A stretch of DNA of 64,000 nt from Rugalucina vietnamica (GCA_964017185.1 OZ024872.1:59885817-59949816); one strand, 5' to 3'; shown: positions 1 to 11,165, counted from the stretch's first letter. The notes: generated by a model not told the origin, from the letters alone. Program-made: numbers and translations.

Positions 1-294
1 CAATTACTGTTAATAAACGCAGGTGTCACTTTCATAATCATGTCTTTATCACGATAAAGACTGTCTTTCACGCCCTCGTCAAACACAGCTAATTATCGGA
101 TTGATATCGCGATTATTATTCTTTTAATTGATTCTATATGTCAATTAAGTTTAATAAACAATCCAAATAACAAAATCATACAAATTTTGATATATAAAAA
201 AAATAATAATAATGTTTATGAAACACTATGCCCCCAACAGATACGTCACTTTCAAGATGTAACCGAAAAATGAAAAATTATAATTCATATAACC
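1..294. other. AT-rich stretch without recognised feature
   Basis: I see no gene, repeat or RNA signature here. Base composition is AT-rich, like most of the window. Confidence 0.5.
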
Positions 295-1310
295 TGTTAA
301 CCGAACTGGGTCCGAACTTGTTAGCCGAGCTGTGTCCGAAATGTAAACCAAACTTAGGCCGAACATGTTTACCTAACTGGGGCCGAACCTGTAAACCGAA
401 CTGGGGCCGAACCTGTAAACCGAACAGGGGCCGAACCTGTTGACAGGTTCGGCCACAGTTCGGTTAGCAGGTTCGGTCACAGTTCGGTTAGCAGGTTCGG
501 CCACAGTTCGGTTGGCAGGTTCGGCCACAGTTCGGTTATCAGGTTCGGCCACAGTTCGGTTAGCAGGTTCGGCAACAGTTCGGTTGGCAGGTTCGGCCAC
601 AGTTCGGTTAGCAGGTTCGGCCACAGTTCGGTTAGCAGGTTCGGCCACAGTTCGGTTAGCAGGTTCGGCCACAGTTCGGTTAGCAGGTTCGGCCACAGTT
701 CGGTTAGCAGGTTCGGCCACAGTTCGGTTAGCAGGTTCGGTCACAGTTCGGTAAGCAGGTTCGGCCACAGTTCGGTTAGCAGGTTCGGTCACAGTTCGGT
801 TGGCAGGTTCGGCCACAGTTCGGTTGGCAGGTTCGGCCACAGGTTCGGCCACAGTTCGGTTGGCAGGTTCGGCCACAGTTCGGTTATCAGGTTCGGCCAC
901 AGTTCGGTTAGCAGGTTCGGCAACAGTTCGGTTGGCAGGTTCGGCCACAGTTCGGTTATCAGGTTCGGCCACAGTTCGGTTAGCAGGTTCGGCAACAGTT
1001 CGGTTGGCAGGTTCGGCCACAGTTCGGTTAGCAGGTTCGGCCACAGTTCGGTTAGCAGGTTCGGCCACAGTTCGGTTGGCAGGTTCGGCCACAGGTTCGG
1101 CCACAGTTCGGTTGGCAGGTTCGGCCACAGTTCGGTTAGCAGGTTCGGTGCCAGTTCGGTGAAAGTGTTCGGCCCAAGTTCGGCTAACAGGTTCGGTCCC
1201 AGTTCGGCTAACAGGTTCAGCCTCAGTTCGGTTTACATTTTCGCACTCAGTTCGGTTTACATGTTCGGTTAACAGGTTCGGTCGCAGTTCGGTTTATATG
1301 TTCGGACCCA
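295..1310. repeat. 24-bp TTCGG minisatellite with inverted left flank
   Basis: From about 443 to 1310 a 24-bp unit, roughly CAGGTTCGGCCACAGTTCGG plus TTAG, is repeated some 30 times with few changes. Between 295 and 437 the same unit runs in the opposite orientation (CCGAACCTG...), so the array has an inversion point near 434-447 and could fold back on itself. Each unit holds two TTCGG boxes about 12 bp apart. Because 24 is a multiple of three, long periodic open frames appear on both strands; these are by-products. The outer parts (295-370, 1150-1310) are more diverged, as expected at array edges. Confidence 0.93.
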
Positions 1311-1311
1311 G

Positions 1312-1359
1312 TTATTTATTTATTTTATTTTATTTTATTTTATTTTATTTTATTTTATT

Positions 1360-1398
<39 letters not shown>

Positions 1399-1400
1399 TT
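1312..1400. repeat. (TATTT)n/(TATT)n microsatellite
   Basis: An uninterrupted run of TATTT pentamers passes into TATT tetramers. It abuts the end of the TTCGG array directly. Confidence 0.95.
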
Positions 1401-1689
1401 GCCGTATACAGTTTGAATTCCCGAGCTGTCCACGTTTTTCACATGAGATCTTGCAAATAAGAAACTATATATAGTTGCATGAAAATTTGTCTAATGACCC
1501 GGAAAATCAATTCACTTATGGTCCGTCATTCATTTAAAGAACGTATGTTGTATTTTGATTTTCTTACTTTGTGTTTATCGGTTTCGTATCAAGTACTCCT
1601 TGCGTTTATATATAGGCCCTAAGAATATCTACCTTTTATTTTTCCAAATAAAACCGGTATTGATGCTAAATCTCGGTATCGATATATCG

Positions 1690-1795
1690 GCATTTTCCGT
1701 AGGTTCGGCCCGGAACGTACGGTAATTCCCGTAGGTTCGGTCGGGTAAGTTCGGTAATTTCCGTAGGTTCGGTTTGGTCTGGTTCGGTTACAGGT
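1690..1795. repeat. Second short TTCGG-rich repeat patch
   Basis: Three to four imperfect units of the form CCGTAGGTTCGG, about 27 bp apart, lie here. They share the GGTTCGG core with the 24-bp minisatellite 400 bp upstream but not its full unit, suggesting either a related array or a common parental sequence. Confidence 0.6.
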
Positions 1796-1807
1796 TTTAT
1801 ACATAAC

Positions 1808-1905
1808 CAGACAAACGTACTCTAAAACTTTGAGATTTTTTATACGTCCGGCACACGCCTCAGTCGCGCGCTAATATGTGACTGCTAAGGCGAGTTAACA
1901 CCTGA
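1808..1905 (+). repeat. Fragment of dispersed ACGCG-rich repeat (family R)
   Basis: About 95 bp beginning ACAAACGTACTCTAAAAC and running through ACGTCCGGCACACGCCTCAG to TGTGACTGCT matches 20240-20325 and 38636-38710. The two other copies continue for several hundred bases upstream; this one is a short piece. No terminal structure is visible. Confidence 0.7.
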
Positions 1906-2258
1906 AGGATGGCAACTTCTCATATCCGGAAATTTCCGTTAAGATAGTACGGAAATTGGCGAAGCGGGCGGGGCGGAAAATGATTGACCAATCAAATCTA
2001 CCTCGTAACAATATGGTGGAAAGGCACTATCTGCGAGGTCACAGAAAAATATTTTTATAAAAAGAGAAAAGAAATGAAAAGAGCGAAACAAAACAAGTGA
2101 TCAGCGAGAATCGATGTAAGCAAATCGTTTTTCTTCCTGCAGCGCGTGTATTGATGGCTGCCTGACGCAACGGAGCATCGGTTTATTTTTTGTTTTGTTA
2201 ATGTACCCCACCCACCTATTTACCTGTTTCTGATTATTACTATCTATCTTCTGATACT
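1906..2258. other. Unassigned stretch
   Basis: No coding exon, array or recognisable repeat seen. It is slightly more GC-rich around 1940-1980 than its surroundings. Confidence 0.3.
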
Positions 2259-3693
2259 GGCTGTGTTTTTTTGGTCTCGCCGGGCGTACGCCGGTTGTGC
2301 CCCGTAACCGGCTAGACACTCGATTGATTTTGATCACATGACCGGCGAACGGCGAGCGCATTTTATTGGGTCAGGTCACGTGACCGGCGGCTCAAATCGG
2401 CGCAATACCGGCGTACGCCGCTCTCGCCGAATTTTGACCAAGGCGTGGAAGCGGCGAAGCGGGGAAACAAAAAATGGCCTGGTAAATTTGTGAAGTTTAT
2501 TTTCAACATTTTGTTGAAATCCCGACTCCATATTGACGCCATATTGAGTAAAAATATTGCCTAAATAACTATTACTGCTCATTCATATGTGACCAATTTT
2601 GTGCTGTTGAAATAGATTATTGAAACTGTTTTTAATTTGTCAATGTTCAAACAAGAAATAGCTTTTTTAAAAGCGTGATGTCTGAAAATCGGATAAGGCC
2701 AAAATAAGGGGTTTCAGATTTGTTGAATTTAGTTTCAGTCTAGGCTGTTTGTTTTATAGTCTGGTTTTCAAGTTTTGAAACTGGATTTTCGCGAAGAATT
2801 TGCACTTAAATTAGAAAAAGATACATACTTTTATTATCGGATGATCATTCTTAGTTTGTCGCAATATGAGCAACAAAAACTTTCAAAAACGGTCAACAAA
2901 TAAGGATTTTACAAGCAAAAACATCTTTGAATAGGAATTTTTCTATAGTAAAACAACAAGAAAGGGAAGTAATTAATTTCCCGGAAAATTTTAAAAAGCT
3001 GATAACTTCCTTATAAATGTTTTGAATGTCTACTGGGCATCATAAATGACATTTCAGAGACAAAAACTTCCAAATAAATTCAACAGGGTTACCGGACCTG
3101 AAAGTTTGCCTCACTAAATTGTCTCCCCTATTCAAAAATTATTTCTTGCATAACTTTTTTATCTACTGGCCGATTTTCAAAATTTTTGTTGCATATTTTA
3201 CGACAAATTTAGTACCAAACTCTGACAATAACAAATTTGTCTATGCAGCCACATAAAATCCCGAAAATTTCATTATCACAAGGCCAAATACACACTATAG
3301 TTTAAATGCAGTTTCGTACATTCAGATATGGTAAAACCACCTTTTATTCAGTGTGTGTTTAGGTCAGTAAAACATTATATAATGACATTTAAATTTTGAG
3401 CTTGACCTGATGAGGGTGCTTTTTTTATCGAAGCAAGAAGAAGAGACCAGTGAGAGGCAATCAAAATCGACAAAGGAGGGCCTGAGAACCTGATTTATTT
3501 CTTTTTGGGGTGTGTATGTGGGGGGGGGGGAGGGGCGGCTTGGTTTTCTTTATTCGCCGGTGGCACTCTTTTACTCAAACGCGCCGTTTAGCCGGTCACG
3601 TGATCGGCTTAGACCGGCGTAGGCCGGTACGGCGTGAAGGAGGCACCGGCGAGACAGCGGCGTACGCCGTTTTGGTGCCAAAAAAACACAGCC
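2259..3693. mobile_element. Non-autonomous DNA transposon with GGCTGTG termini
   Basis: The left end GGCTGTGTTTTTTTGG is mirrored at the right end as CCAAAAAAACACAGCC, giving perfect 16-bp inverted ends. ACT flanks both sides (2256-2258 and 3694-3696), consistent with a 3-bp target-site duplication. Inside each end are GC-rich palindromic blocks containing CGGCGTACGCCG-like and GGTCACGTGACC-like motifs (2280-2460 and 3560-3680), while the middle is AT-rich and without an open frame of note. Length 1435 bp. The superfamily is not clear: a 3-bp duplication fits PIF/Harbinger or CACTA groups, but ACT is not the usual Harbinger target and I would leave it unassigned. Confidence 0.72.
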
Positions 3694-3751
3694 ACTGAGT
3701 CGATCAATTTCTGATCATCACCTCAGGAGCTTGGAAATGTGACATGCTCAT

Positions 3752-5083
3752 TGCCACCACAGATACTCGGGGTTACTGTTTAGATTTTGCAAAAAGCTAA
3801 TACCGGTCCCGATAGCGTAATGGTTAGAGCGTTCGCTTCGGAAGCGGGAGGCACGGGTTCTAATCCGGGCCGCGTCATACCAAAGATGTTAAAAATGGTA
3901 CCAGTGGCTACCTTGCTTGGCGCTCAGCATTAAAAAGGCAAGCACTGGCTTCTCTTCTCTCAAAAAGATAACTTCAATGATGGGAGCTCCATGTAATACT
4001 CTGTTAATGAGGTGTTTGGAGTACTTGGCAGATTCAGAATACTTGTACTTTTTTTTTAAAATTATTCTCTTTTTTTTTTCTTCTTCATTTAGCTTTCTGC
4101 ATTGGTTTCTGACCTTATATACAATTAGAAAAATATGTCTAGAATACATAAAAAGCATTAGAAATACTGATAAGCAATCACTAATGTAAAGAAAAAGCAC
4201 AAGATAAACAACTTCGCTTCTCCAAATTTTCGACCGTCACTTTGAAAAAAACTGATTCACTAATCCGTAACTTACAAGAATCTTATATACATGTATATCA
4301 GCATGTCCGGGAATCATTACGCTTCAAACGGATACAGAAAGCATTTAAATATTCCCTTGCATACCCACAAAATCGGCTATTAAACAACGATTCTCATCGC
4401 TACCGCTTTGAGATGGCCGGAAAGTAAACAATGGATGTGACTGGATTCCGGGCGTATGTTGTAAAACGGCGAAAACGGGTAACCAGCGATCAAACCGAAA
4501 GTAACCTCTGATTGCGTCAGACTTGATTGACCAATGAAAACAAGCGGTTCAGTCACATGGCAATTTGAATTTCGTTGCGTCATACCTGACTGACCAATGA
4601 AAACAAGCGGCGCAGTCACATGACGAACGGGATTTCCTTTACTGTAAGCCACTGTGGCCACCTCAGTGCGGTAGCGCTGAGAACTGCTGTTTAACAGATG
4701 ATTTTGTGGGTATGCAAGGGAATAATTAAATACTTTCTGTGTCCATTTGAAGCGTAAAGATTCCCGGACATGCTGATATATGTAAGAGTCTTGTAAGTTA
4801 CGGATTAGTGAATCAGTTTGTCTTTTCAAACTGACAGCGAGAATTTGGAGAAGCGAAGTTGGTTATCTTGTGTTTTTTCTCTACATTCAGGATGGCATAT
4901 CAGTATTTCGATTGCTTTCTATAGATTCTAGACATTTTTTTCTAATTTTGCAAGGTCACGACTATTGCAGAAAAGCTCAAAAAGATAACAAAATATAATT
5001 GTAAGTTTTGAAAAAAAAGAGTACAAGTATGAGCTTTTGAAAAAGTCTAAACAGTAACCCCAAGTATCTGTGATTGCCACAAC
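3752..5083. mobile_element. Long inverted-repeat (foldback-type) element
   Basis: The sequence from about 3752 to 4425 reappears inverted from about 5083 back to 4660. Shared stretches include CACAGATAC(T/C)(C/T)GGGGTTACTGTTTAGA near the outer ends, ACTTGTACTCTTTTTTTT, TCAGCATGTCCGGGAATC and TTCCCTTGCATACCCACAAA near the inner ends. The arms are roughly 85-90 percent alike by eye. The left arm is lengthened by a SINE insertion. The 4430-4650 loop contains a direct repeat of TTGATTGACCAATGAAAACAAGCGG. The outer borders are fuzzy and I see no clear target-site duplication. No coding capacity. Confidence 0.75.
3804..4037 (+). mobile_element. V-type tRNA-derived SINE (RUDI-like)
   Basis: The head has a tRNA-like A box (TAGCGTAATGGTTAGAGCG) and B box (GGGTTCTAATCC). 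It is followed by a conserved central block with GGTACCAGTGGCTACCTTGC and TTGGCGCTCAGCATTAA, as in the V-SINE superfamily known from molluscs (RUDI). AATAC flanks both sides (3799-3803 and 4038-4042). The opposite arm of the surrounding inverted repeat (near 5020-5045) preserves the uninterrupted sequence, which supports the insertion limits. A functional tRNA is unlikely, since the acceptor stem does not pair well. Confidence 0.85.
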
Positions 5084-5264
5084 GAACCCTGTAGTAGTGC
5101 TAGGTATAATACACACTTATATCGCCTTGTTCGGTACAAGTAAGCTTTTACAGCGACACGGTAGACTAAGACTGTTGGATTATCATGCAAAGATTCGAAG
5201 AGATCTTGATTATTCTAGGCCGTGGTAAAATGATGATAAGCATATATTTTTCTCCTGTTACAAC

Positions 5265-7188
5265 CCTACGCTGGCCAAGGACCTTGGACCAGAGTCATAT
5301 TTAAACCCAAGACCACAACACCCACTCCTATAATTGATTGAATTGAAAGGTAACAGGTCGTTTCAGCCTCGAGTCTTTTCAGCCTTGTAGGGTCGGCTTT
5401 CATTCCATGGCGTAGACTTCCTGGGTCCATGCCAGGGGGTGGGGCTAGAGGTTAAAATCTAGAACACCATTAACAATAATGGCTTTTCTGTGATATAGTA
5501 TCCTAGAAGTATATATCTTGAAAACCTTTTATCAGGGGCTTTCATAATGGGACCATAGGCACCCTATAGGATTGAGTTTCAATTCATGGCATCGGATCTC
5601 TGGGTTGATGCCGGGGTGGGGGGGGGGGGGGGTGAGGCTAGAGGTTAAAAACTAGAACACTGTAAAAAATAGATGTACTGTTGTGTAAATTTTACAAGGA
5701 GTCCATATCTTGACAACAACTTATAAAGCATTCATACTTCATACACTTTAGGTTCCATGACATTGGTCGGACCTCTGGGTCAGAGTCAGGGGGGTGGGTC
5801 TAGAGGTCAAAATCTAGAACTCTCTGATCTTTTTCCTTTTTATTTCTTAATAGAAACAACTTAGGAAGATCTTTTGACTTTGCGACACTGACTTGTGTGT
5901 CATGACGGTAAGGATCGGTTGACCTACTTTCCATGGTTCAGTGATTTTGCCTTATATCTTGACACTCAATTAATATATTTTCTTACTTCTTTCAGATTAT
6001 GAGTGAGTATGACCAGGCCTTTGACCCCAAAATACTTATAGGTCACTGTGACCTAATTTCACGGTTCAGTGATTTTGCCTTATATCTTGACACTCAATCA
6101 TATATTTTCATACTTTTTTCAGATTATGAGTGTGTATGACTAGACCTTTGACCCCAATATACTTATAGGTCACTGTGACCTAATTTCACGGTTCAGTGAT
6201 TTTGCCTTATGTCTCGGCACTCAAGTGGTTTATGAACAAACTTCTTTCACACTATGTTTGCGTATGACCAGACTTTTGACCCTAAAGTAGTCGTAGGTCA
6301 TTATGACCTAATTTCACAGTTCAGTGATTTTGCCTTATATCTCGGCACTCAATTGGTATATGAACATACTGTTTTCAGGATATGTTTGCGTATGACAAGA
6401 CCTTTGACCCTGAAGTATTCCTAGGTCACTGTGACCTTATTTCATGGTTCAGTGATTTTTCCTTATATCTCGGCGCTCAGTTGGTTTATGGCCAAACTTC
6501 TTTCACACTATGTTTGCGTATGACAAGACCTTTGACCCTAAAGTCATTTTGACCTAATTTCACGGTTTATTGATTTTCCCTTATATCTAGGCATTCAATT
6601 GGTATATGAACATACTTCTTTCTCGATATGTTTTCGTATGACAAGACCTTTGACCGTAAAGTATTCCTGGGCCACTGTGACCTAATTTCATGGTTCAGTG
6701 ACTTTGCCCTTATATCTTGACACTCAGTTGGTATTTTTTCTTACTTCTTTCTGATTATGAATGAGTATGACCAGACCTTTATTCCAAACATACTTATATG
6801 TCACTATGACCTAATTATATGGTTCAGTGATTTTGCTTTATATCTCAACACTCAAAGGGTATATGATCATATTTCTTTCACATTATGAGTTAGTATGACT
6901 AGACCTTTGACCCTGAACTACTTACAGTTCAGTGATTTTGCCTTGTATCTTGGCACTCATTTGGTATATATTTCTTTCACAATATGAGTGAGACCTTTAA
7001 ATCTTAGGTAGTTATAGTTAACTTTCATGGTTCAGTGATTTTGCCTTATTGCATCAAGGCAAAGAGATGTATGAGCATAATGCTTTGGGTTACAGGTCGG
7101 GTTTGGCTTTATGTTTGACAAAGGTCAGGCCTTATGTTTGACAAAGGTCAGAAGCAGTCGAGCACACTGTCCCTCGACAGCTCTTATT
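5265..7188 (+). mobile_element. Hairpin-ended repeat family II, 5'-truncated copy with tandem body
   Basis: The right end CGACAGCTCTTATTTT matches the end of the 15.4-16.9 kb copy. The left half carries three to four diverged units containing GGGGTGGGGCTAGAGGTTAAAATCTAGAAC. The right half (about 5900-7060) is a tandem array of ~127-bp units with TTCAGTGATTTTGCCTTATATCT. In this array AGGTCANNNTGACCT occurs as perfect inverted repeats at 6040-6054, 6167-6181, 6295-6309 and 6423-6437. The hairpin start typical of the family is missing, so the copy is truncated. There is no coding capacity. The ends resemble those of families I and III, so a Helitron/Helentron-like non-autonomous element is my best guess. 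Confidence 0.75.
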
Positions 7189-7777
7189 TTTCATTTTTTT
7201 TTTTTTTTGTTCTTCAATACAAAAGATAAGAAAGGGGGAAATGAATAATTACTGATCAGTACCACTGTGTGAGGTGTATAGATCTACATTTCTGCAAAAA
7301 ACTTATTCTTAATAAATATGTACAGGACCAAATCTTGTTCCTTTCCCAGGAAACATTTTGAGAGTCATACCTTCTGAAATACTTTTAGCATGCATTTGGT
7401 TGGATTCTGGTGCTACAAATAAGACGAGGCTACTGCTATTCCATACCCATATCCTGATGATATGGAGTTCACTTTTGTTGTAACCGATAAGCAATATAGT
7501 GAAGCTATCTTTCTGGCGAAAAAATGGCCAAAATTTGGCACAAAGTTCAAGAAAATGGCACAAAAAATATCAGATTGGCGAAAGTGGTGGCGATAGAAAA
7601 GAAAAAATCCTAGCGCAAACCCTGCTTTAGACATTTCTGGAATAAGGCTTGTATCAAACACATCACGAAAACATGTCCGTGTAATGTATCATGTTTATCT
7701 GTCCACGAAGCTGCTGTACTCAAGACAATCAATTTGTCTTTGAGATATTTCTTATCTGATGAGTTTTCATATACTTT
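7189..7777. other. Unassigned stretch with a MITE-like fragment
   Basis: Around 7664-7690 the sequence CGAAAACATGTCCGTGTAATGTAT matches the terminus of the inverted-repeat element at 41.5 kb. This is probably a solo end. Otherwise no feature is seen. Confidence 0.4.
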
Positions 7778-8215
7778 GGCTGAAACTACTCACCCAGAAA
7801 ATTGTTCAAAACAACCCACCTACCAAGGCCAAAATGATCCACCCCCAATATTGGCTGAAACAACTCAGGCCGAAACTACCTAGGGCTGAAACGACCTTAC
7901 TTGCGTAAGGGGACCAGTGATTGATAAAAAATGTGCAATTTTGATAAATTTTCATATCAGACACGCATTTGTCTTTTTGAGCAAGAATTGGAGCATACCA
8001 TCCCCAAGCTTGAATCTTCTGTATGTTTTACATTTATAATGCCACTTGATGACGTAGTTGGGGTAGAATCTACTCACCCAGAAAATTGTCCGAAACGGCC
8101 CACCTACCAAGGCCGAAACGACCCACCCCAAAATTGGCCGAAACAACTCAAGCCGAAACTACCCAGGGCTGAAACGACCTTACTTGCTTACTTATAATGC
8201 CACTTGATGACGTAG
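7778..8215 (+). repeat. Duplicated 130-bp GAAACGACC-rich repeat with 26-bp flanking duplication
   Basis: A block built of short units around GGCCGAAACGACCCACC occurs at 7778-7908 and again at 8062-8190. The second copy is bounded by identical 26-bp direct repeats ending CCACTTGATGACGTAGTTG (8036-8061 and 8190-8215). That means it either inserted with an unusually long target duplication or arose by unequal exchange. Confidence 0.75.
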
Positions 8216-8925
8216 TTGCGTCACATTCTCAGTGCGTCATTTTAATACATCCACTATAAGAAGCATTTTTTTGTGACAAACCACTCTCCCACTTTGTTAT
8301 CATTTGCTGGTGCCCAAGATGAACATACTGGGCGTTTTTTTTTTTTTTTTTGGTAAATTTTCATCGCCCAAACGAATGTTTGGTCACATTTAGCGACTAT
8401 GCCACTGGCTATTTCTAGCACTGTGCAGTTATGTTAAAATTATTTACTAGTCTGAATGAATGCAGATCTTTTCATCTTGGAGAATTTATTGAACATTCCT
8501 ATCTTTTAAGCAGTCCTACTTAGAACCCCTCTCCCTGAAAGGCTAGAAATCGCAAGATAAATATGCTAATGAAATAAATTTAAATTCACATTGTAAAGGT
8601 AAGGCTATATACTTTCTGTTAAACGAAAGATTTGCTTCGATTATCATTTTGGAATAAATAGCTGATTACCATCAGCTGATAGACCACTGGTCGCTGATTG
8701 ATCACTGGTCCTCTTACACTAGTCTTACAGGTAGCTAGCTAGTTAGGTAGACTGAATCAGCCTAAGTGACGTATGTCGATTGTACCATAGTATATGCGAC
8801 AGTCTGTATTTGCCCTTCTTACTGCAAGGACATGTATTTCCGGATATAGTGTTTAAAGGTTATTATTATTGTTTTGGCCATGAGCGCGTTATTTGTATAT
8901 TACTTGCCAAGAAGGCAGTATTCTT
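8216..8925. other. Unassigned stretch
   Basis: No supported gene. A poly-T run lies at 8337-8352. AGCTGATAGACCACTGGTCGCTGATTGATCACTGGTC near 8674-8710 is a short local repeat. Confidence 0.3.
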
Positions 8926-9661
8926 TAGAGGTGGGTAAAACCGGTATACCGTGGTTCTCTTTTGTTTTGGTATGTACCGTGGTACTTTTTCTCTGTACCG
9001 GTTTTTATGGTACATATAGGCAGTCTCCATTGTGAGGCTGTTTGCTAATATTTCCATATTTGTATGTGTCCTTAAATGATTAATTTGATCATGATCTTAT
9101 ATTAAAACATCTATAGAGAACAATTTTCCATTGCCCTACCTCCACCAAAATGTTGGCTATGTTGTTTTCATTCAAAATTAAATTATCCAAAGTCCAAAAG
9201 ATTCAGACATGATTGAAAAGACTTAGAAAAAGTATGTACATATAAGAAAAAATATGTACATATATATGTTTATCAGTAAGCTCAAGATGTGGTGTGTCAC
9301 TAAGTGTTGAGTATGTTTATCAACCAAATATCTGTAAAAGCCAATTCAATTTACTGGTTGCCTGAGATATACATTAATCAAATATATTACTACATGTACA
9401 CAGACTCATGACAACTGATATGCCCTCAAATAGTCCTACACTTTGTCCTAATAGGCAGTGTCAAATCTGATCTTTTTAAGGTTGATTTTGGTAATGGAAG
9501 AAAAACGAATGAATTGCCCAACCCCCACACATTTAATGTGTTGCACCAGAAGGCCCAAACTTTCTATATATAGCTTCTGGTACACCGTGATACATACCAC
9601 GGTACTTGACTGAATACCGTGATATACCGTGGTACCTTATTTTTCGTGGTACCCAGCTCTA
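8926..9661. mobile_element. hAT-like MITE with 8-bp target-site duplication
   Basis: The ends are TAGAGGTGGGTAAAACC and, inverted, TAGAGCTGGGTACCAC. GTATTCTT flanks both sides (8918-8925 and 9662-9669). Eight-base duplications with T/CAGRG-type termini are characteristic of hAT elements. Near both ends are ACCGTGGTAC/GGTATACCGTGG motifs, so the subterminal regions are also inverted. The element is 736 bp, AT-rich inside and without a transposase frame, hence non-autonomous. Confidence 0.88.
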
Positions 9662-9669
9662 GTATTCTT

Positions 9670-10338
9670 GGTATGCCAAGAGAGCATATATTTTTCTCTT
9701 TTTTTTGCCAAGAGGCTTTACTTATTAGAGGCCAAGAGGGCTTTCTTGCGACAAAGAGGGCTGTGTATCACTGTATGGCTCTTCTGTCAAGAGGGCAGAT
9801 TATACAAGATATTAGATGACCTGGTTTTGGGTATGTCATCAAGAGGGTGGCTTACATACTCCGTTGTTTTTCATGAGGACAGGCAAGTGAATTGTATTAT
9901 GCGAAGTGGAAGCATCCAGATGTCAGGTAGATTGGGGTAAATCACATTTATGGTAGTTTTCAGGGCTTTACAGTTTTTGAATTCACCTTTGTTATAAAAT
10001 TGCATATTTCGCGGCTACGTTGTAGTACCTTTGAGTTGGTGATCGACCATGTGGCTTTTTGATCTTCAGAGGTTATTCATTTTGTCGTGCAGCTTCCAAT
10101 CATTTTGCAGCTTTTACATCATGTGACATCTATCCTCTCTGATTGTGCCCTTTCCAATCATATTTCTTTTTGTGGTCACATGGTTTTGGAACGATGTTTA
10201 GCTTTTTCCTTTTATGGTAATGCTGCAGCTGTGGTACATGTAACCATGCTATCATGTTTGCATTTACGCTCCGTATATGTGAGCTATAAGCCGGGACACG
10301 GTTAAAGATATATATAAGCATCTTTTTGCTGATTTCAG
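9670..10338. other. Region upstream of candidate plus-strand exon
   Basis: Several GCCAAGAGGGC-like motifs recur between 9670 and 9850; one also lies just left of the hAT-like MITE, so the MITE interrupted this motif cluster. No promoter motif can be named. A polypyrimidine tract and CAG directly precede 10339. Confidence 0.35.
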
Positions 10339-10656
10339 ATGCCTCCACCAACTTTTTTGAATCGGCGACACTCTCTACAAGAAAAAAATCTTATGCCATT
10401 AGCAGTGCAGTTCCGTCATCACAACGGTCATATTCATCAATACGCAAGGCCAAAGATGAACAATTGCCTGGATACCATGCCAGCAGATGAGCTTATCTCC
10501 GTGATCAGAGACCTCACGGGCACATCGGAGAAGGACATATTTGAGCTGTCTGGCAAGCAGATCAGTGGTGATACTCTCAGGCTGTTGGTTCACCTCACCA
10601 TCGTGTACGCTAATGACCATGGACCGCCCACTGGTCAGGAGCTTGTCGACATTACA
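10339..10656 (+). CDS. Candidate exon of an unrecognised plus-strand gene
   Basis: An open frame begins with ATG immediately after a good acceptor (TTGCTGATTTCAG) and ends at a good donor (ATTACA/GTAAGC), encoding about 106 residues. The translated text has the mixed composition of a real protein, for example MPADELISVIRDLTGTSEKD and GKQISGDTLRLLVHLTIVYA. I do not recognise a domain. The ATG may be the true start or an internal methionine. The exon ends in phase 0, whereas the next good candidate exon (11392-11501) needs one leftover base, so at least one exon is missing between them or one boundary is wrong. A LINE fragment lies in the putative intron. Confidence 0.5.
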
Positions 10657-10809
10657 GTAAGCTTTTCCTATATTTTCAACATTGCTTGTAGGTGCCTTTA
10701 TGGTTGTAAGTGGCATATATGGGAACACAAATAATTTGTATAAATAATCAGTGGTGATGTATTGTACTTGGCACTCGATTGATGACAAACAGTCAGCAAC
10801 ATAAACAAG

Positions 10810-11165
10810 CACTTGGCTCTTGAAAGCATTCTTGCTGACTGTCAACATGGGTTCCGAAGTCAAAGGTCTTGCGAAACCCAGTTAGTTCAGTTTTATCATG
10901 ACTTAGTTATAGTTAGTAATGTGGATCGAGCTGTGAACCATAGTCACAAGCAAACAGACATGATTGTCATGGATTTTGCTAAAGCCTTTGACAAGGTCCC
11001 ACATAAAAGGTTATTATAGTTATACAAACTTGACTTTTACAGGATCAGGGGATCTACACATCTATAAGTAGATCGACTCATGGCTCTCTAAGGACTCTCA
11101 AAAAGTGGTATTAAATAGCTGTGCCTCAGATCTAGTCCCTGTCCTATCCTGTGTCCCGCATGTGA
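10810..11165 (+). mobile_element. LINE reverse-transcriptase fragment (CR1/Jockey type)
   Basis: The open stretch 10813-11019 encodes a reverse-transcriptase core segment containing QHGFRSQRSCETQL and VMDFAKAFDKVPHKRLL. These match the fingers region and the motif with the first catalytic aspartate (here MDFAKAFD) of CR1/Jockey-group LINEs. After the frame ends, weaker resemblance continues with stops to about 11165. Upstream endonuclease and the rest of the RT are absent. It is a short, dead fragment in an intron-like position. Confidence 0.85.

Noticed and set aside
373-1128. 251-codon open frame with NRTVAEPA repeats (and opposite-strand frames)
   Set aside because: It is the 24-bp minisatellite read in frame; the unit length is a multiple of three, so every frame without a stop stays open.
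3804-3880. A functional tRNA gene
   Set aside because: A and B boxes are good but the acceptor stem pairs poorly and the sequence continues into the V-SINE central domain with flanking duplication.
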